From the NCBI RefSeq assembly GCF_017726655.1, contig NZ_CP072309.1:427501-491500 (forward strand): 64,000 nucleotides of DNA. Direction: 5' to 3'. Both the position numbers and the translations under genes were made by a program. Positions 44,406 to 55,391 of the stretch are shown in pieces (position 1 is the stretch's first letter; every line of letters starts with the position of its first letter). The notes under the pieces were generated by a model, which saw only the letters and a program-made list of their open reading frames with translations, searched no databases and was not told the DNA's origin. The DNA is from Agrobacterium tumefaciens. Its GTDB lineage: Bacteria > Pseudomonadota > Alphaproteobacteria > Rhizobiales > Rhizobiaceae.

Positions 44406-44816
44406 ATGACGACATCAAAAAACGGAAAACAGACGGAAAGTTCAAATCCGCATTGGATTGAATGGGTAACGGGCATCGCCTGCACCTTGCTGGTTGCCGC
44501 GATGCTGGGCTGGATCGCCTATGACATCTACCGCTATTCGCCTGAGGAGGCGCGCTTTGAGGTCGCCGTCAGCCGTGTCGAGGGCGAGCCGGGACAATAT
44601 CGCGTGAAATTCGACATCCGCAATCTTTCGATGACCACGGCAGCCCAGGTCAAGGTGCGGGGAGACCTCGAGCGGAATAACGCAGCGCCGGAAAACGCCG
44701 ATGTGACCTTCGATTATGTCGCATCGGAATCCAGCGACAGCGGCACACTCTTCTTCCGTAACGATCCACGCAGCGGAACACTCACCCTCAGCGTCGCCGG
44801 CTATACCGAGCCGTGA
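44406..44816 (+). CDS. TIGR02588-family membrane-anchored protein
   Basis: A 136-residue protein with one N-terminal membrane helix (about 18-42, TGIACTLLVAAMLGWIAYDIY region) and an extracytoplasmic beta-rich domain (EVAVSRVEGEPGQYRVKFDIRN, then FDYVASESSDSGTLFF). It is the usual partner of TIGR02587 and is co-transcribed. Function unknown; the fold of the soluble part looks immunoglobulin-like, which is only an impression. Confidence 0.82.
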   Translation: MTTSKNGKQTESSNPHWIEWVTGIACTLLVAAMLGWIAYDIYRYSPEEARFEVAVSRVEGEPGQYRVKFDIRNLSMTTAAQVKVRGDLERNNAAPENADVTFDYVASESSDSGTLFFRNDPRSGTLTLSVAGYTEP

Positions 44817-44850
44817 GCCATCGCCATCGTGTCTGTTTGCGGTAGCTCGC

Positions 44851-45336
44851 TCATTCTTCCTTGATACCCGCGATGACCTGGACGCGACGCAGCATCCACA
44901 GCACGATGATGCCCACGGCCGACGCGAGGAAAGCCAAGGGCCACAGGCCGAGACCGGCCGAAAGGCCGATGGCCGCCGAAAGCCACATGCTGGCCCCGGT
45001 CGTCAGGCCTTTGACATCGCCTCGCGTATAAACGACCACGCCCGCGGCAAGAAACGCGATGCCGGCAGTCACTGCCTCCACAAGGCGGATAGGATCGAGC
45101 CGCGCTGCCTCCTGGCCTTCGGCCATCGTTTCCATCATATGAATGGTGATGATGCAGAACGTGACGGCGGCCAGGCCGATCAGCATGTTGGTGCGCAGGC
45201 CCGCCGTGTTCCTGTGGAACTCCCGCTCCAGACCGATCAGACCGCACAGGATGACGGCACCGAAGATGCGCACGACAAGCACCTCGAACGGAATGGAAAT
45301 ATCCATTGAAAATTCTTCTGCCAGACTCTGCGGCAT
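44851..45336 (-). CDS. MgtC/SapB-family membrane protein
   Basis: A 161-residue membrane protein with about four helices and the MgtC N-terminal signature (RIFGAVILCGLIGLEREFHRNTAGLRTNMLIG, seen in parts such as LIGLEREF and GLRTNMLIG). MgtC proteins affect Mg/phosphate homeostasis and stress or intracellular survival, often by modulating ATP synthase. Start at 45336 with GGAGGAG upstream; residues further upstream are not MgtC-like. Convergent with TIGR02588. A weak EcfG-like sequence lies upstream. Confidence 0.88.
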   Translation of the reverse strand: MPQSLAEEFSMDISIPFEVLVVRIFGAVILCGLIGLEREFHRNTAGLRTNMLIGLAAVTFCIITIHMMETMAEGQEAARLDPIRLVEAVTAGIAFLAAGVVVYTRGDVKGLTTGASMWLSAAIGLSAGLGLWPLAFLASAVGIIVLWMLRRVQVIAGIKEE

Positions 45337-45426
45337 GTTCGCACTCCTCCGTAAACTGGTCACACTAAGCGCGAACGCGCGCATTGGTTCCGCCCGCGCA
45401 ATATAAACCTTGTGCACAACCAACCC

Positions 45427-45451
45427 GGAACCATAGGAGCGGCGGACAGTT
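45427..45451 (+). promoter_or_regulatory. Sigma-EcfG promoter of the YciF-type gene
   Basis: GGAAC (45427-45431), 16-base spacer, AGTT (45448-45451); leader about 50 nt. Confidence 0.65.
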
Positions 45452-45506
45452 TGTCTCCCGTGCGCATGACGCACTTCATGCTATTCACTTCATGGGAGAA
45501 GAACCA

Positions 45507-46007
45507 ATGGCCGAGAAGAAACTCGATGACCTTTTTTATGATACGCTCAAGGACATCTATTATGCCGAAAGGCAGATCCTGAAGGCCCTGCCGAAAATGG
45601 CGCGGGCAGCCACAGACCCGAAACTCAAACAGGCCTTCGAGAAGCACAAGGAAGAGACGCAGGGTCAGATCGAGCGTCTGCAGGAAGTGTTCGAGATCAT
45701 CGGCAAACGGGCGCAGGGCAAGACCTGTGAAGCTATCCAGGGTATCATCGCGGAAGGCGAAGAGATCATGGACGACTTCAAAGGTTCGCCCGCTCTCGAT
45801 GCCGGCCTTGTATCGTCTGCACAGGCAGTCGAGCATTATGAAATTGCCCGCTACGGCACACTGAAGGCGTGGGCGGAAAAGCTGGGCCATACCAAGGCTG
45901 TGTCGTTGCTCGACGCGACCCTCAAGGAGGAGTCCAAGACAGACGACGCGCTTACCGCACTCGCTAAAACGTCGGTCAATGCTGCCGGCGAGAAAAAGGC
46001 GGCCTGA
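45507..46007 (+). CDS. YciE/YciF (DUF892) ferritin-like stress protein
   Basis: A 166-residue four-helix-bundle protein of the DUF892 family (ferroxidase-like). LDDLFYDTLKDIYYAERQILKAL and the helix with HYEIARYGTLKAWAEKLGH carry the Glu/His residues of a diiron site. Relatives are among the most common general stress proteins. The ATG at 45507 has GGGAG upstream; the frame continues 41 codons further, over the predicted promoter. A shared terminator separates it from convergent gcd. Confidence 0.88.
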   Translation: MAEKKLDDLFYDTLKDIYYAERQILKALPKMARAATDPKLKQAFEKHKEETQGQIERLQEVFEIIGKRAQGKTCEAIQGIIAEGEEIMDDFKGSPALDAGLVSSAQAVEHYEIARYGTLKAWAEKLGHTKAVSLLDATLKEESKTDDALTALAKTSVNAAGEKKAA

Positions 46008-46108
46008 TACCGCCCGCAGAGCACGTCGGGTTTTGAAACAACCCTGCGTGCCCTACCGCCATTGCATGAACCACAAGTAAAACGCGACCGCTTTATTGCA
46101 ATGCGCAA

Positions 46109-46143
46109 GAAAAAACCGGAATGGCGAACCATTCCGGTTTTTT
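46109..46143. terminator. Bidirectional terminator between YciF-type gene and gcd
   Basis: Perfect 14-bp stem (46111-46124 with 46129-46142), loop CGAA, A-run before and T-run after. Confidence 0.9.
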
Positions 46144-46165
46144 ATGGGCCCGAAACCTGCCGTTG

Positions 46166-48502
46166 TTACGGCAGGGTATAAGCGATGACATAGTCCCCGG
46201 GCTTGGTTCCGACAGACCCATGACCGCCGGCCACCATCACCACATACTGTTTCCCGTTATCGAGGGAGTAAGTCATGGGCGTCGCCTGGCCGCCGGCGGG
46301 CAGACGTGCTTCCCAAAGCTGTTTGCCAGTCGTCAGGTTGTAGGCCCGCAGATAGTTATCAACAGCGGCACCGAGGAAAGCCACGCCACCCTTGGTGATC
46401 ATCGGACCACCGATGCCCGGAACACCAACCTTGAACGGCAGCGGTAGGGGCGTCATGTCATAAACCGTACCATTCTTGTGCTTGTAGGCGACATCGCCGG
46501 TGCGCAGGTCGGCTCCTGTGACATAACCCCATGGCGGCGCCTGGCAGGGAACCTGCAACGGTCCGAGGAACGGTCCCATGAACACACCGTAGGGTGCGCC
46601 ATCGTTGCGGTTCAAGCCCTGTTCGCTGCCCTTTTCGTCCTGTCCCTTTGGCGGGATATCGGCGCGCGGCACGAGTTGCGAGGTGAAAGCGAGATAGGTC
46701 GGCATGCCGAACATCACCTGACGCTCGGGGTCGACGGCCACGCTGCCCCAGTTGAACGTGCCGAAATTGCCAGGATAAATGATCGATCCCTTGAGTGAAG
46801 GCGGCGTGTAACGGCCTTTATAATTCAACTGATGGAAACGAATCCGGCAAGCCAACTGGTCGAACATGGAGACGCCCCACATGTCCTTTTCCCGCAATGG
46901 CTCCGGCTTGAAGGACAAGGCTGTCGTTGGCTGCGTCGGAGACGTGAAATCCTCGGGGATCGCACCATCAGGGGCAGGTTCTTCGGTGATCGGCAGCAGC
47001 GGCTCGCCGGTGCGGCGGTCAAGAACATAGATGTCGCCCTGCTTCGTGGGCCCGACGAGCGCAGGCACGGTCTGGCCATCCTTGGTGATGTCGAGCAGCA
47101 CCGGCTGCGCCGGTACGTCCATATCCCAAAGGTCATGGTGAACCGTCTGGCGAACCCAGCGATCCTTGCCGGTGTTGATATCAAGCGCGACGATGGAGGA
47201 AGAATATTTCTCCACGTTCTCGCTGCGGCCCATGCCCAGCTGGTCCGGCACCTGATTGCCAAGCGGGATATAAACCAGACCAAGGCCTTCATCGTAACTG
47301 AAGACCGACCAGCTGTTTGGCGAGTTCGTAGTATAGGTTTCGCCGGCGGCAATCGGCTCGGTTTTCGTTGGATTGCCCGAATCCCAGTTCCAGAGCAGTT
47401 CACCGCTATTCACATCGAAAGCGCGGATGACACCGGACTGCTCCTGCGTCGAATAGTTATCGTTCACAGCGCCGCCAATGATGATTTTTCCAGCGGCAAT
47501 GACCGGCGGTGAGGTCGAATAATAATAGCCTGCCGGGTTGTATTTCATGCCTTGCTCAAGATGGAGAACACCCTGATCCGCAAAGGAGGTGCAGACCTGA
47601 CCCGTGCCGGCATCGAGGGCGATCAGGCGCGCGTCAGAGGTCGGCAGGTAAACGCGCTGGGCGCAGGCCGTGCCTTCCGCAGCGCTGGGTTCGGCGTAAT
47701 AGGAAACACCGCGGCAGGTCTGGTGCTGACGGTCCGGATTGAGGCCGACATTCGGGTCGTATTTCCACTTTTCCTTGCCGGTGGCAGCATCGATGGCGAT
47801 TGCCCAGTTATGCGGCGTGCAGATGTAAAGCGTGTTACCGATCTTAAGCGGCGTCACCTGGTAGGTGGTTTCGCCGACATCGTCAGGCAGCTTCACGTCA
47901 CCCGTCTGGTAGCGCCACGCTTCCTTAAGCTGGGAGACATTGTCGACGTTGACCTGCGTCAGGGGGGAATATCGCTGACCATAGGGCGTGCGGCCATATT
48001 GATGCCAGTCTCCGTCAGGCACATCGCCGCCATAAACAGGTGCCGCCGAAGCGGTTTCCTGCGGCAGCGAGCCCGGCTGGTCATGTGGATCCTGTGCCAT
48101 GGAATAACCGGCCACAGCAATGGATGCCAGGACGGAAAGCGCGAGCGGCCAGGCATTCGGGCCATAGCTCAGCCCGGTCGGACTGGAAAAACCAAGTGGT
48201 TTCCTCACCCACGGCACCAGTAACCAAAGACCGATGACGATGATGACGCCGCCGCGCGGTCCAAGCTGCCACCAGTCGAAACCGACTTCCCAGACTGCCC
48301 AGGCGAGCGTTGCCACGATGAAGATGGCATACACGTGAAGGGCGGCGCGATTGCGCTTGAACAGCAAAAACGCTGTCAGGAGGAAGGCCAACCCTGAAAG
48401 AACATAATAAAAGCTCCCGCCCAGCATAACGAGCTCGGAGCCGAAGCCGAACAGCGCAAGGCCGATCAGCGCGAGAATAACTGCAGTGACCGTGACTGCC
48501 AT
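46166..48502 (-). CDS. gcd: Membrane-bound PQQ-dependent glucose dehydrogenase
   Basis: Oxidises glucose (or quinate/shikimate in relatives) to the lactone in the periplasm and passes electrons to ubiquinone. The 778-residue protein has about five N-terminal membrane helices (residues 1-140) and a PQQ beta-propeller with repeated tryptophan-docking motifs (WHQYGRTPYGQRYSPLTQ, GDIYVLDRRTGEPLLP, NFGTFNWGSVAVDP). Length is close to E. coli Gcd. PQQ synthesis genes are not in the window. Preceded by a full-consensus EcfG promoter 35 nt upstream, suggesting stress or stationary induction. Confidence 0.93.
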   Translation of the reverse strand: MAVTVTAVILALIGLALFGFGSELVMLGGSFYYVLSGLAFLLTAFLLFKRNRAALHVYAIFIVATLAWAVWEVGFDWWQLGPRGGVIIVIGLWLLVPWVRKPLGFSSPTGLSYGPNAWPLALSVLASIAVAGYSMAQDPHDQPGSLPQETASAAPVYGGDVPDGDWHQYGRTPYGQRYSPLTQVNVDNVSQLKEAWRYQTGDVKLPDDVGETTYQVTPLKIGNTLYICTPHNWAIAIDAATGKEKWKYDPNVGLNPDRQHQTCRGVSYYAEPSAAEGTACAQRVYLPTSDARLIALDAGTGQVCTSFADQGVLHLEQGMKYNPAGYYYSTSPPVIAAGKIIIGGAVNDNYSTQEQSGVIRAFDVNSGELLWNWDSGNPTKTEPIAAGETYTTNSPNSWSVFSYDEGLGLVYIPLGNQVPDQLGMGRSENVEKYSSSIVALDINTGKDRWVRQTVHHDLWDMDVPAQPVLLDITKDGQTVPALVGPTKQGDIYVLDRRTGEPLLPITEEPAPDGAIPEDFTSPTQPTTALSFKPEPLREKDMWGVSMFDQLACRIRFHQLNYKGRYTPPSLKGSIIYPGNFGTFNWGSVAVDPERQVMFGMPTYLAFTSQLVPRADIPPKGQDEKGSEQGLNRNDGAPYGVFMGPFLGPLQVPCQAPPWGYVTGADLRTGDVAYKHKNGTVYDMTPLPLPFKVGVPGIGGPMITKGGVAFLGAAVDNYLRAYNLTTGKQLWEARLPAGGQATPMTYSLDNGKQYVVMVAGGHGSVGTKPGDYVIAYTLP

Positions 48503-48536
48503 GTATGAGACCCCCGATTCCTGTCACTTTCGGTCG

Positions 48537-48562
48537 AACGGAATCGAGGGCGATATGGTTCC
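48537..48562 (-). promoter_or_regulatory. Sigma-EcfG promoter of gcd
   Basis: Minus strand GGAAC (48558-48562), 17-base spacer, CGTT (48537-48540); leader about 30 nt. Confidence 0.78.
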
Positions 48563-48576
48563 ATACTATTTATCAC

Positions 48577-48595
48577 CATGGGTATTTAACCCATG
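48577..48595 (-). repeat. Inverted repeat after the 48600 gene
   Basis: CATGGGT-N5-ACCCATG, just after the stop codon of the small membrane protein gene. It may be a weak terminator or a binding site next to the gcd promoter; no T-run. Confidence 0.35.
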
Positions 48596-48599
48596 ATGG

Positions 48600-48941
48600 T
48601 TATGGGCTCCGGGGCGCGCCGGTTGAATCCTGCGGTGTCGGGTTGGTTTCCGTCGAAGACGGAGCGGCCGGGCGGCCATTGGCAGGGTCATTGTCGAAGG
48701 TGCCAGAACCCGACGGCTGCTGAGGCACGGGTGCGGTTTCCGTTTGCGGGTTCGGCGGCAGGTTCTCGTCCGGTTTGAAGACGGAATATTCCACAACGCC
48801 CCAAACCACCAACGCCAGAAGCACGCTGACGATCAGGATGACGAGAACAGGTCGTCCGCGCGAACCCTGGCGTGCGCGCGTCGCTGTTTCCGCTCTGGGT
48901 GCATCCTGGCTGCGCATATAGCTGGTATTGTCTCTAGCCAT
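48600..48941 (-). CDS. Small single-helix membrane protein, proline-rich
   Basis: A 113-residue protein with a basic cytoplasmic N-terminus (about 1-28), one membrane helix (PVLVILIVSVLLALVVWGVV, about 30-50), and a disordered Pro/Thr/Asn-rich exported tail. No known domain. The ATG at 48941 follows GGGAG; a GTG three codons earlier is possible. It is upstream of gcd in the same direction. Function unknown. Confidence 0.7.
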   Translation of the reverse strand: MARDNTSYMRSQDAPRAETATRARQGSRGRPVLVILIVSVLLALVVWGVVEYSVFKPDENLPPNPQTETAPVPQQPSGSGTFDNDPANGRPAAPSSTETNPTPQDSTGAPRSP

Positions 48942-49073
48942 ATCTCTCACTCCCTGTGTCCTTTGGAAATCTAATCCCCGGCGACGGGTTTTGTTCCAGA
49001 CAGGACAGGATGACCGAGACAGACCAAAGCACTGGTTTGCAAACCTGCTTTTTGACGTCGAGATGCTTTCAGC

Positions 49074-49859
49074 TCATTTTGCGGTCCAGCCGCCATCGAT
49101 GGAGATGGTGGTGCCGGTGATGGAACGCGCCATATCGCCGGCGAGATAAAGCGCCATCTCGGCGATTTCCTCCGGCTGGATGAAGCGTTTTGTCGGCTGC
49201 GGCGCAAGCATGACCTTTTTCACCACGTCATCCTCGCTCATACCGTGCACCCGTGCCTGATCGGCCACCTGCGCGGCAACAAGCGGGGTCCAGACATAAC
49301 CGGGGCAGATGGCATTGCAGGTGATACCGAGCTCCGCTATCTCCAGTGCGACGCTCTTCGTCAGCCCCACCACCGCATGTTTGGTCGCCACATAGGGCGC
49401 CTTAAAGGGCGAGGCGCGCAGGCCATGGGCAGATGCGATATTGACGATGCGACCCCAACCCCTCTCCTTCATGCCCGGCAGGGCCGCGTGGATGGTGTGA
49501 AAGGCGCTGTCGAGTGAGATGGAAACGATGCGGGAGAAATCCGCTGCATCGAACTCATCGATGGGTGCGACCTTCTGAATGCCGGCATTGTTGACGAGGA
49601 CATCGATATGGCCGAACTCGGCGATGACCTTTTCCGGCAGATGCGCGCTTTCGTCATGTTTGGCGAGGTTGGCTGAAAAATAGACCGGCCTGTGCCGCGC
49701 GACCCTTGCAACTGTCTCCAGCGCCTGCCTCGCCTCCTCGGGGGTCTCTAGCCCATGCACCGCGACCAGATACCCCGCTTCGGCAAAACGTTTGGCGATG
49801 GCGAGCCCGATGCCGCTGGTGGAACCCGTAACCAGCACGGTCTTTGGTTGATCCTCCAT
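49074..49859 (-). CDS. bdhA: 3-hydroxybutyrate dehydrogenase
   Basis: A 261-residue short-chain dehydrogenase that interconverts 3-hydroxybutyrate and acetoacetate with NAD. Motifs are TGSTSGIGLAIAKRF, NNAGIQKVAPI, the catalytic Ser and YVATKHAVVGLTK (Tyr-x-x-x-Lys), and CPGYVWTPLV. The NNAGIQ and C-terminal GTTISIDGGW fit BdhA. It is the last gene of the long cluster, 4 bp after acetoacetyl-CoA synthetase, the enzyme that uses its product. Confidence 0.93.
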   Translation of the reverse strand: MEDQPKTVLVTGSTSGIGLAIAKRFAEAGYLVAVHGLETPEEARQALETVARVARHRPVYFSANLAKHDESAHLPEKVIAEFGHIDVLVNNAGIQKVAPIDEFDAADFSRIVSISLDSAFHTIHAALPGMKERGWGRIVNIASAHGLRASPFKAPYVATKHAVVGLTKSVALEIAELGITCNAICPGYVWTPLVAAQVADQARVHGMSEDDVVKKVMLAPQPTKRFIQPEEIAEMALYLAGDMARSITGTTISIDGGWTAK

Positions 49860-49863
49860 CGGC

Positions 49864-51815
<1,952 letters not shown>

Positions 51816-51819
<4 letters not shown>

Positions 51820-52700
51820 GCTTTGCTCCCGCGCAGCATTTCAACGATCGCGGAAAAATCACGCCCGCCCTGCCCGTCGTCAACGAAGCTCTCGTAAAGC
51901 GCTGCTGCAGCAGCACCAAGCGGTGTTGAGGCGTCGGCCCCATTGGCCGCCTCCTGAGAAAGCTTCAGGTCCTTCAGCATCAAGGCCGCGGCAAATCCGG
52001 GCTGGTAATCCTTGTTGGCGGGTGACGTCGGCACCGGGCCCGGCACCGGGCAATAGGTGGTGAGCGACCAGCATTGCCCGGAAGATGTGGAGGCGACATC
52101 GAACAGCGCCTGGTGCGAAAGTCCGAGTTTTTCGCCGAGCACGAAAGCCTCGGAAACCGCGATCATGGAAATGCCGAGGATCATGTTGTTGCAGATCTTG
52201 GCCGCCTGCCCATTGCCGCCCTTGCCGCAATGCACGATCTTCTTGCCCATGGCTTCCAGCAGCGGCCTCGCTGCCGAAAAAGCCTCCGCCTCACCGCCGC
52301 ACATGAAGGTCAGGGTGCCCGCCGCCGCGCCGCCCGTGCCGCCGGAAACGGGGGCGTCGACCGAAGGGCAGCCAGCGGAAGCGGCCAGTTCATGCGCCTT
52401 CAATGCACTTGCCATGTCCACAGTCGAGCAGTCGATAAGGAGCGTTCCGGCAGAGATTTTACCGACCAGATCGCCATAGGCCGAAACGACATGTTCGCCT
52501 TTCGGCAGCATGGTGATGACGACTTCAACAGCTTTGACAGCTTCGGCAGAATCCGCGGCAACCGGAATGCCCGCCTCCTTTGCCGCTGCACGGCAGGCTT
52601 CGGCAAGATCATATCCCCTGACGGCATAACCCGCCTTGACGAGATTGGCGGCCATCGGCAGACCCATATGTCCCAGCCCCAGAAAAGCGACGGTCTTCAT
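51816..52700 (-). CDS. mmsB: 3-hydroxyisobutyrate dehydrogenase
   Basis: A 294-residue beta-hydroxyacid dehydrogenase that oxidises 3-hydroxyisobutyrate in valine degradation. It has the N-terminal FLGLGHMGLPMAANLVKAGY, the substrate-binding DAPVSGGTGGAAAGTL, the catalytic lysine in GKGGNGQAAKICNN, and the C-terminal DFSAIVEML. Start at 52700 (MKTVAFLG); upstream in-frame codons are not conserved. Lies between the GMC oxidoreductase (13-bp gap) and acetoacetyl-CoA synthetase (ATGA overlap). Confidence 0.92.
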
Positions 52701-52713
52701 CGGTAGGTTCCTT

Positions 52714-54309
52714 TCAGCGATTATCCGCAAGGATCATGTCGGCGGCCTTTTCGGCAATCATGATCGTCGGCGAATTGGTATTTCCAGATGTAATGCGCGG
52801 CATCACCGAGGCATCGGCGACGCGGAGCCCGGCGAGCCGGCGGAACTTCAGGCGTGCATCAACGACGCTTTCGATATCCGATCCCATGCGCAGCGTGCCG
52901 ACAGGGTGGAAGATGGTGGTGCCGATATCACCTGCCGCCTTGGCAAGATCATTGTCGTTTTCGAAGGAGGGACCCGGCCGGTATTCCTCCGGCCTGAAGC
53001 GGGAAAAGGCCGGCTGGGCGACGATGCGGCGCGTCAGTCGCATGGCATCTATGGCCACCTTCCGGTCGCCTTCGGTGGAAAGATAGTTCGGGCGGATTTC
53101 CGGTTGCATGGCAAAATCCGGTCCCTTCACATGCACTGAGCCACGGCTTTCCGGCCGCAGATTACAGACGCTTGCCGTTATCGCGGGAAAAGTGTGAACC
53201 GGGTCTCCGAACTTGTCGAGCGAAACCGGCTGGACGTGATACTCCAGATCGGCGGTTTCCTTTTCCGGCGAGGAGCGGGTGAAGACACCGAGCTGGCTCG
53301 GCGCCATGGACATCGGCCCGGAGCGCGTCAGCGCATATTCGAGGCCGATCCGCGCCTTGCCAAAGAGCGTCGAGGCCCGCTCATTCAGCGTCAGAACACC
53401 GGAGACCTTGTAGACCATGCGCAGCTGTAGATGGTCCTGCAGGTTTTCGCCCACCCCTTGAACCTCCGCCACCGTATCGATACCGGCAGCCTGCAACACA
53501 TCCCCACGGCCGACCCCGGAAAGCTCCAGAATATGCGGCGAGCCGATCGCGCCGGCGGACAGCACGGTTTCGCGCCGCGCCCGCATTTTTTTCAGGACGC
53601 CGTCATGGTGGAATTCGACGCCCGTGACCCGGTCTTCTTCGATGATGAGCCGTTTGACATGGGCTTTGGTCAAGACAGTGAGGTTCTTGCGGCCAAGCGC
53701 CGGTTTAAGGAAGGCTTTCGCCGTGTTCCAGCGCCAGCCCGCCCGCTGGTTGACATCAAAATAGCCGGCCCCTTCATTGTCTCCACGGTTGAAGTCGTCA
53801 GTCGCGGGTATGCCCGCTTCCCCTGCGGCTTTCTGAAAGGCATCCAGCACATCCCAGCGCACGCGGGCCTTTTCCACCCGCCATTCGCCCCCGGAGGAAT
53901 GCAGGTCACTCTTGCCGCGATAAAAATCCTCCGACTTCAGGAAATAGGGCAGGATGTCGTTCCACCCCCAGCCTTCGCAGCCAAGCTGCCGCCAGACGTC
54001 ATAGTCCCGTGCCTGACCGCGCATGTAGATCATGCCGTTGATGGAGGAGCAGCCGCCCAGCACCTTGCCGCGCGGATAGATCAGCGCGCGTCCATTCAGG
54101 CCAGGCTCTTCCGCCGTCTTGAAACACCAGTCCGTGCGCGGATTGTTAATGCAATAGAGATAACCGACCGGAATATGGATCCAGTGGTAATTATCGTTGC
54201 CGCCCGCTTCCAGAAGCAGAACACGGTTATTCGGGTCTTTCGAAAGGCGGTTGGCGAGAACGCATCCGGCACTGCCCGCCCCGATGACGATATAGTCATA
54301 TTCGCCCAT
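52714..54309 (-). CDS. GMC-family oxidoreductase (choline/alcohol dehydrogenase type)
   Basis: A 531-residue FAD flavoprotein with the dinucleotide fold [14 protein letters not shown], the GMC signature ([18 protein letters not shown], then [13 protein letters not shown]) and the C-terminal HPVGTLRMG with the active-site His, followed by [15 protein letters not shown]. It resembles BetA and alkanol dehydrogenases; choline is unlikely because no betaine-aldehyde dehydrogenase is adjacent. GGAGAAG precedes the ATG at 54309. A probable first oxidation step for whatever the adjacent transporter imports. Confidence 0.88.
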   Translation of the reverse strand: MGEYDYIVIGAGSAGCVLANRLSKDPNNRVLLLEAGGNDNYHWIHIPVGYLYCINNPRTDWCFKTAEEPGLNGRALIYPRGKVLGGCSSINGMIYMRGQARDYDVWRQLGCEGWGWNDILPYFLKSEDFYRGKSDLHSSGGEWRVEKARVRWDVLDAFQKAAGEAGIPATDDFNRGDNEGAGYFDVNQRAGWRWNTAKAFLKPALGRKNLTVLTKAHVKRLIIEEDRVTGVEFHHDGVLKKMRARRETVLSAGAIGSPHILELSGVGRGDVLQAAGIDTVAEVQGVGENLQDHLQLRMVYKVSGVLTLNERASTLFGKARIGLEYALTRSGPMSMAPSQLGVFTRSSPEKETADLEYHVQPVSLDKFGDPVHTFPAITASVCNLRPESRGSVHVKGPDFAMQPEIRPNYLSTEGDRKVAIDAMRLTRRIVAQPAFSRFRPEEYRPGPSFENDNDLAKAAGDIGTTIFHPVGTLRMGSDIESVVDARLKFRRLAGLRVADASVMPRITSGNTNSPTIMIAEKAADMILADNR

Positions 54310-54382
54310 GCTCTTCTCCACACGCCACCCTTGCCGCGTCGTCCCGAACGCGGGGAGGCTTTTGAGGTGTTTTCAAAATTGG

Positions 54383-55390
54383 CTAGCTGCGGTGCTGAAA
54401 GCCGAGTTTCCGCCCAAGCCGGGAAGCATAAAATTCACCGATCAGACCGCGACGGAACACCAGAACGCAGGCCATGAAAACGAGGCCAGTGATGATGGTG
54501 ACCGGGAAATCCGAGGTCGCGAGATAGTTTTGCAAGGTGACGACGAGGCCCGCGCCGAAGATAGGGCCGATCATCGTGCCGATGCCGCCGAGCAGCGTCA
54601 TCAGAATGACCTCGCCGGACATCTGCCAGGTCACATCCGTTAGCGTCGCGAACTGGAACACCAGCGCCTTCAGCCCACCCGCGAGACCGGCCAGCGCCGC
54701 CGACATGACGAACGCGCCGAGCTTGTAGCGCTGCACGCTATAGCCAAGCGAAATGGCGCGTTGCTCGTTTTCGCGGATCGATTTCAGGATCATGCCGAAA
54801 GGCGAATTGACGAAACGCCAGATGACCAGCAGCGCCAACACGAAGGCGGCAAGCACCGTGAAATAGATGTTAAGCGGGCCATTGAGATCGAGAATACCGA
54901 AGAGGTGGCCGCGCGGCACGCCCTGCAAACCGTCCTCGCCATGGGTGAACGGCGCTTGCAGACAGAAGAAATAAAACATCTGCGACAGCGCCAGCGTGAT
55001 CATGGCAAAATAGATGCCCTGCCGGCGAATGGCGAAAAAACCGATGACGAGCCCCAGAAGCGCCGCGCCCGCCATGCCGATCACAAGGCCTATTTCCGGC
55101 GTGACACCCCATTCCTTCACCGAATAGGCGGTGAAATAGGCCGCACCGCCAAAGAATGCCGCATGGCCGAAGGAGAGCAGTCCAGTATAACCGATGAGCA
55201 GATTGAAAGCGCAGGCGAAAAGCGCGAAGCAGAGAAGCTTCATCAGGAAGATTGGATAAACGAACATCGGCGCGGCGACGAGCACGGCAAGCCCGGCCAG
55301 AATGAGCACGGTCTTGATTGTGGCTGCCGTCGTCGATACTTCCGTCTGCGGCATTGCACCGGCCGTCGGGCTATGAGTGGCTTTGGACAT
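54383..55390 (-). CDS. livM: Branched-chain-type ABC transporter permease LivM
   Basis: A 335-residue permease of the LivM family with about ten membrane helices and the loop GLLSFGHAAFFGGAAYFTAY typical of the family. I start at the ATG at 55390 (MSKATHSPTAGAM), which is 1 bp after the livH stop; the longer frame reads over livH. Together with LivH, LivG, LivF and the binding protein it forms a complete HAAT-family importer. Confidence 0.9.
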   Translation of the reverse strand: MSKATHSPTAGAMPQTEVSTTAATIKTVLILAGLAVLVAAPMFVYPIFLMKLLCFALFACAFNLLIGYTGLLSFGHAAFFGGAAYFTAYSVKEWGVTPEIGLVIGMAGAALLGLVIGFFAIRRQGIYFAMITLALSQMFYFFCLQAPFTHGEDGLQGVPRGHLFGILDLNGPLNIYFTVLAAFVLALLVIWRFVNSPFGMILKSIRENEQRAISLGYSVQRYKLGAFVMSAALAGLAGGLKALVFQFATLTDVTWQMSGEVILMTLLGGIGTMIGPIFGAGLVVTLQNYLATSDFPVTIITGLVFMACVLVFRRGLIGEFYASRLGRKLGFQHRS

Positions 55391-55391
55391 A

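Noticed and set aside
45367..45391. EcfG-like promoter for the MgtC gene (GGAAC-N16-GCTT)
   Set aside because: The -10 lacks the GTT core; not listed as a feature.
48973..48997. EcfG-like promoter for the small membrane protein gene (GGAAC-N16-GATT)
   Set aside because: Only the last two -10 bases match; too weak although the position is plausible.
52714..54309. Choline dehydrogenase betA
   Set aside because: Family is right, but no betaine-aldehyde dehydrogenase, BetI or choline transporter lies nearby; left as a GMC oxidoreductase.
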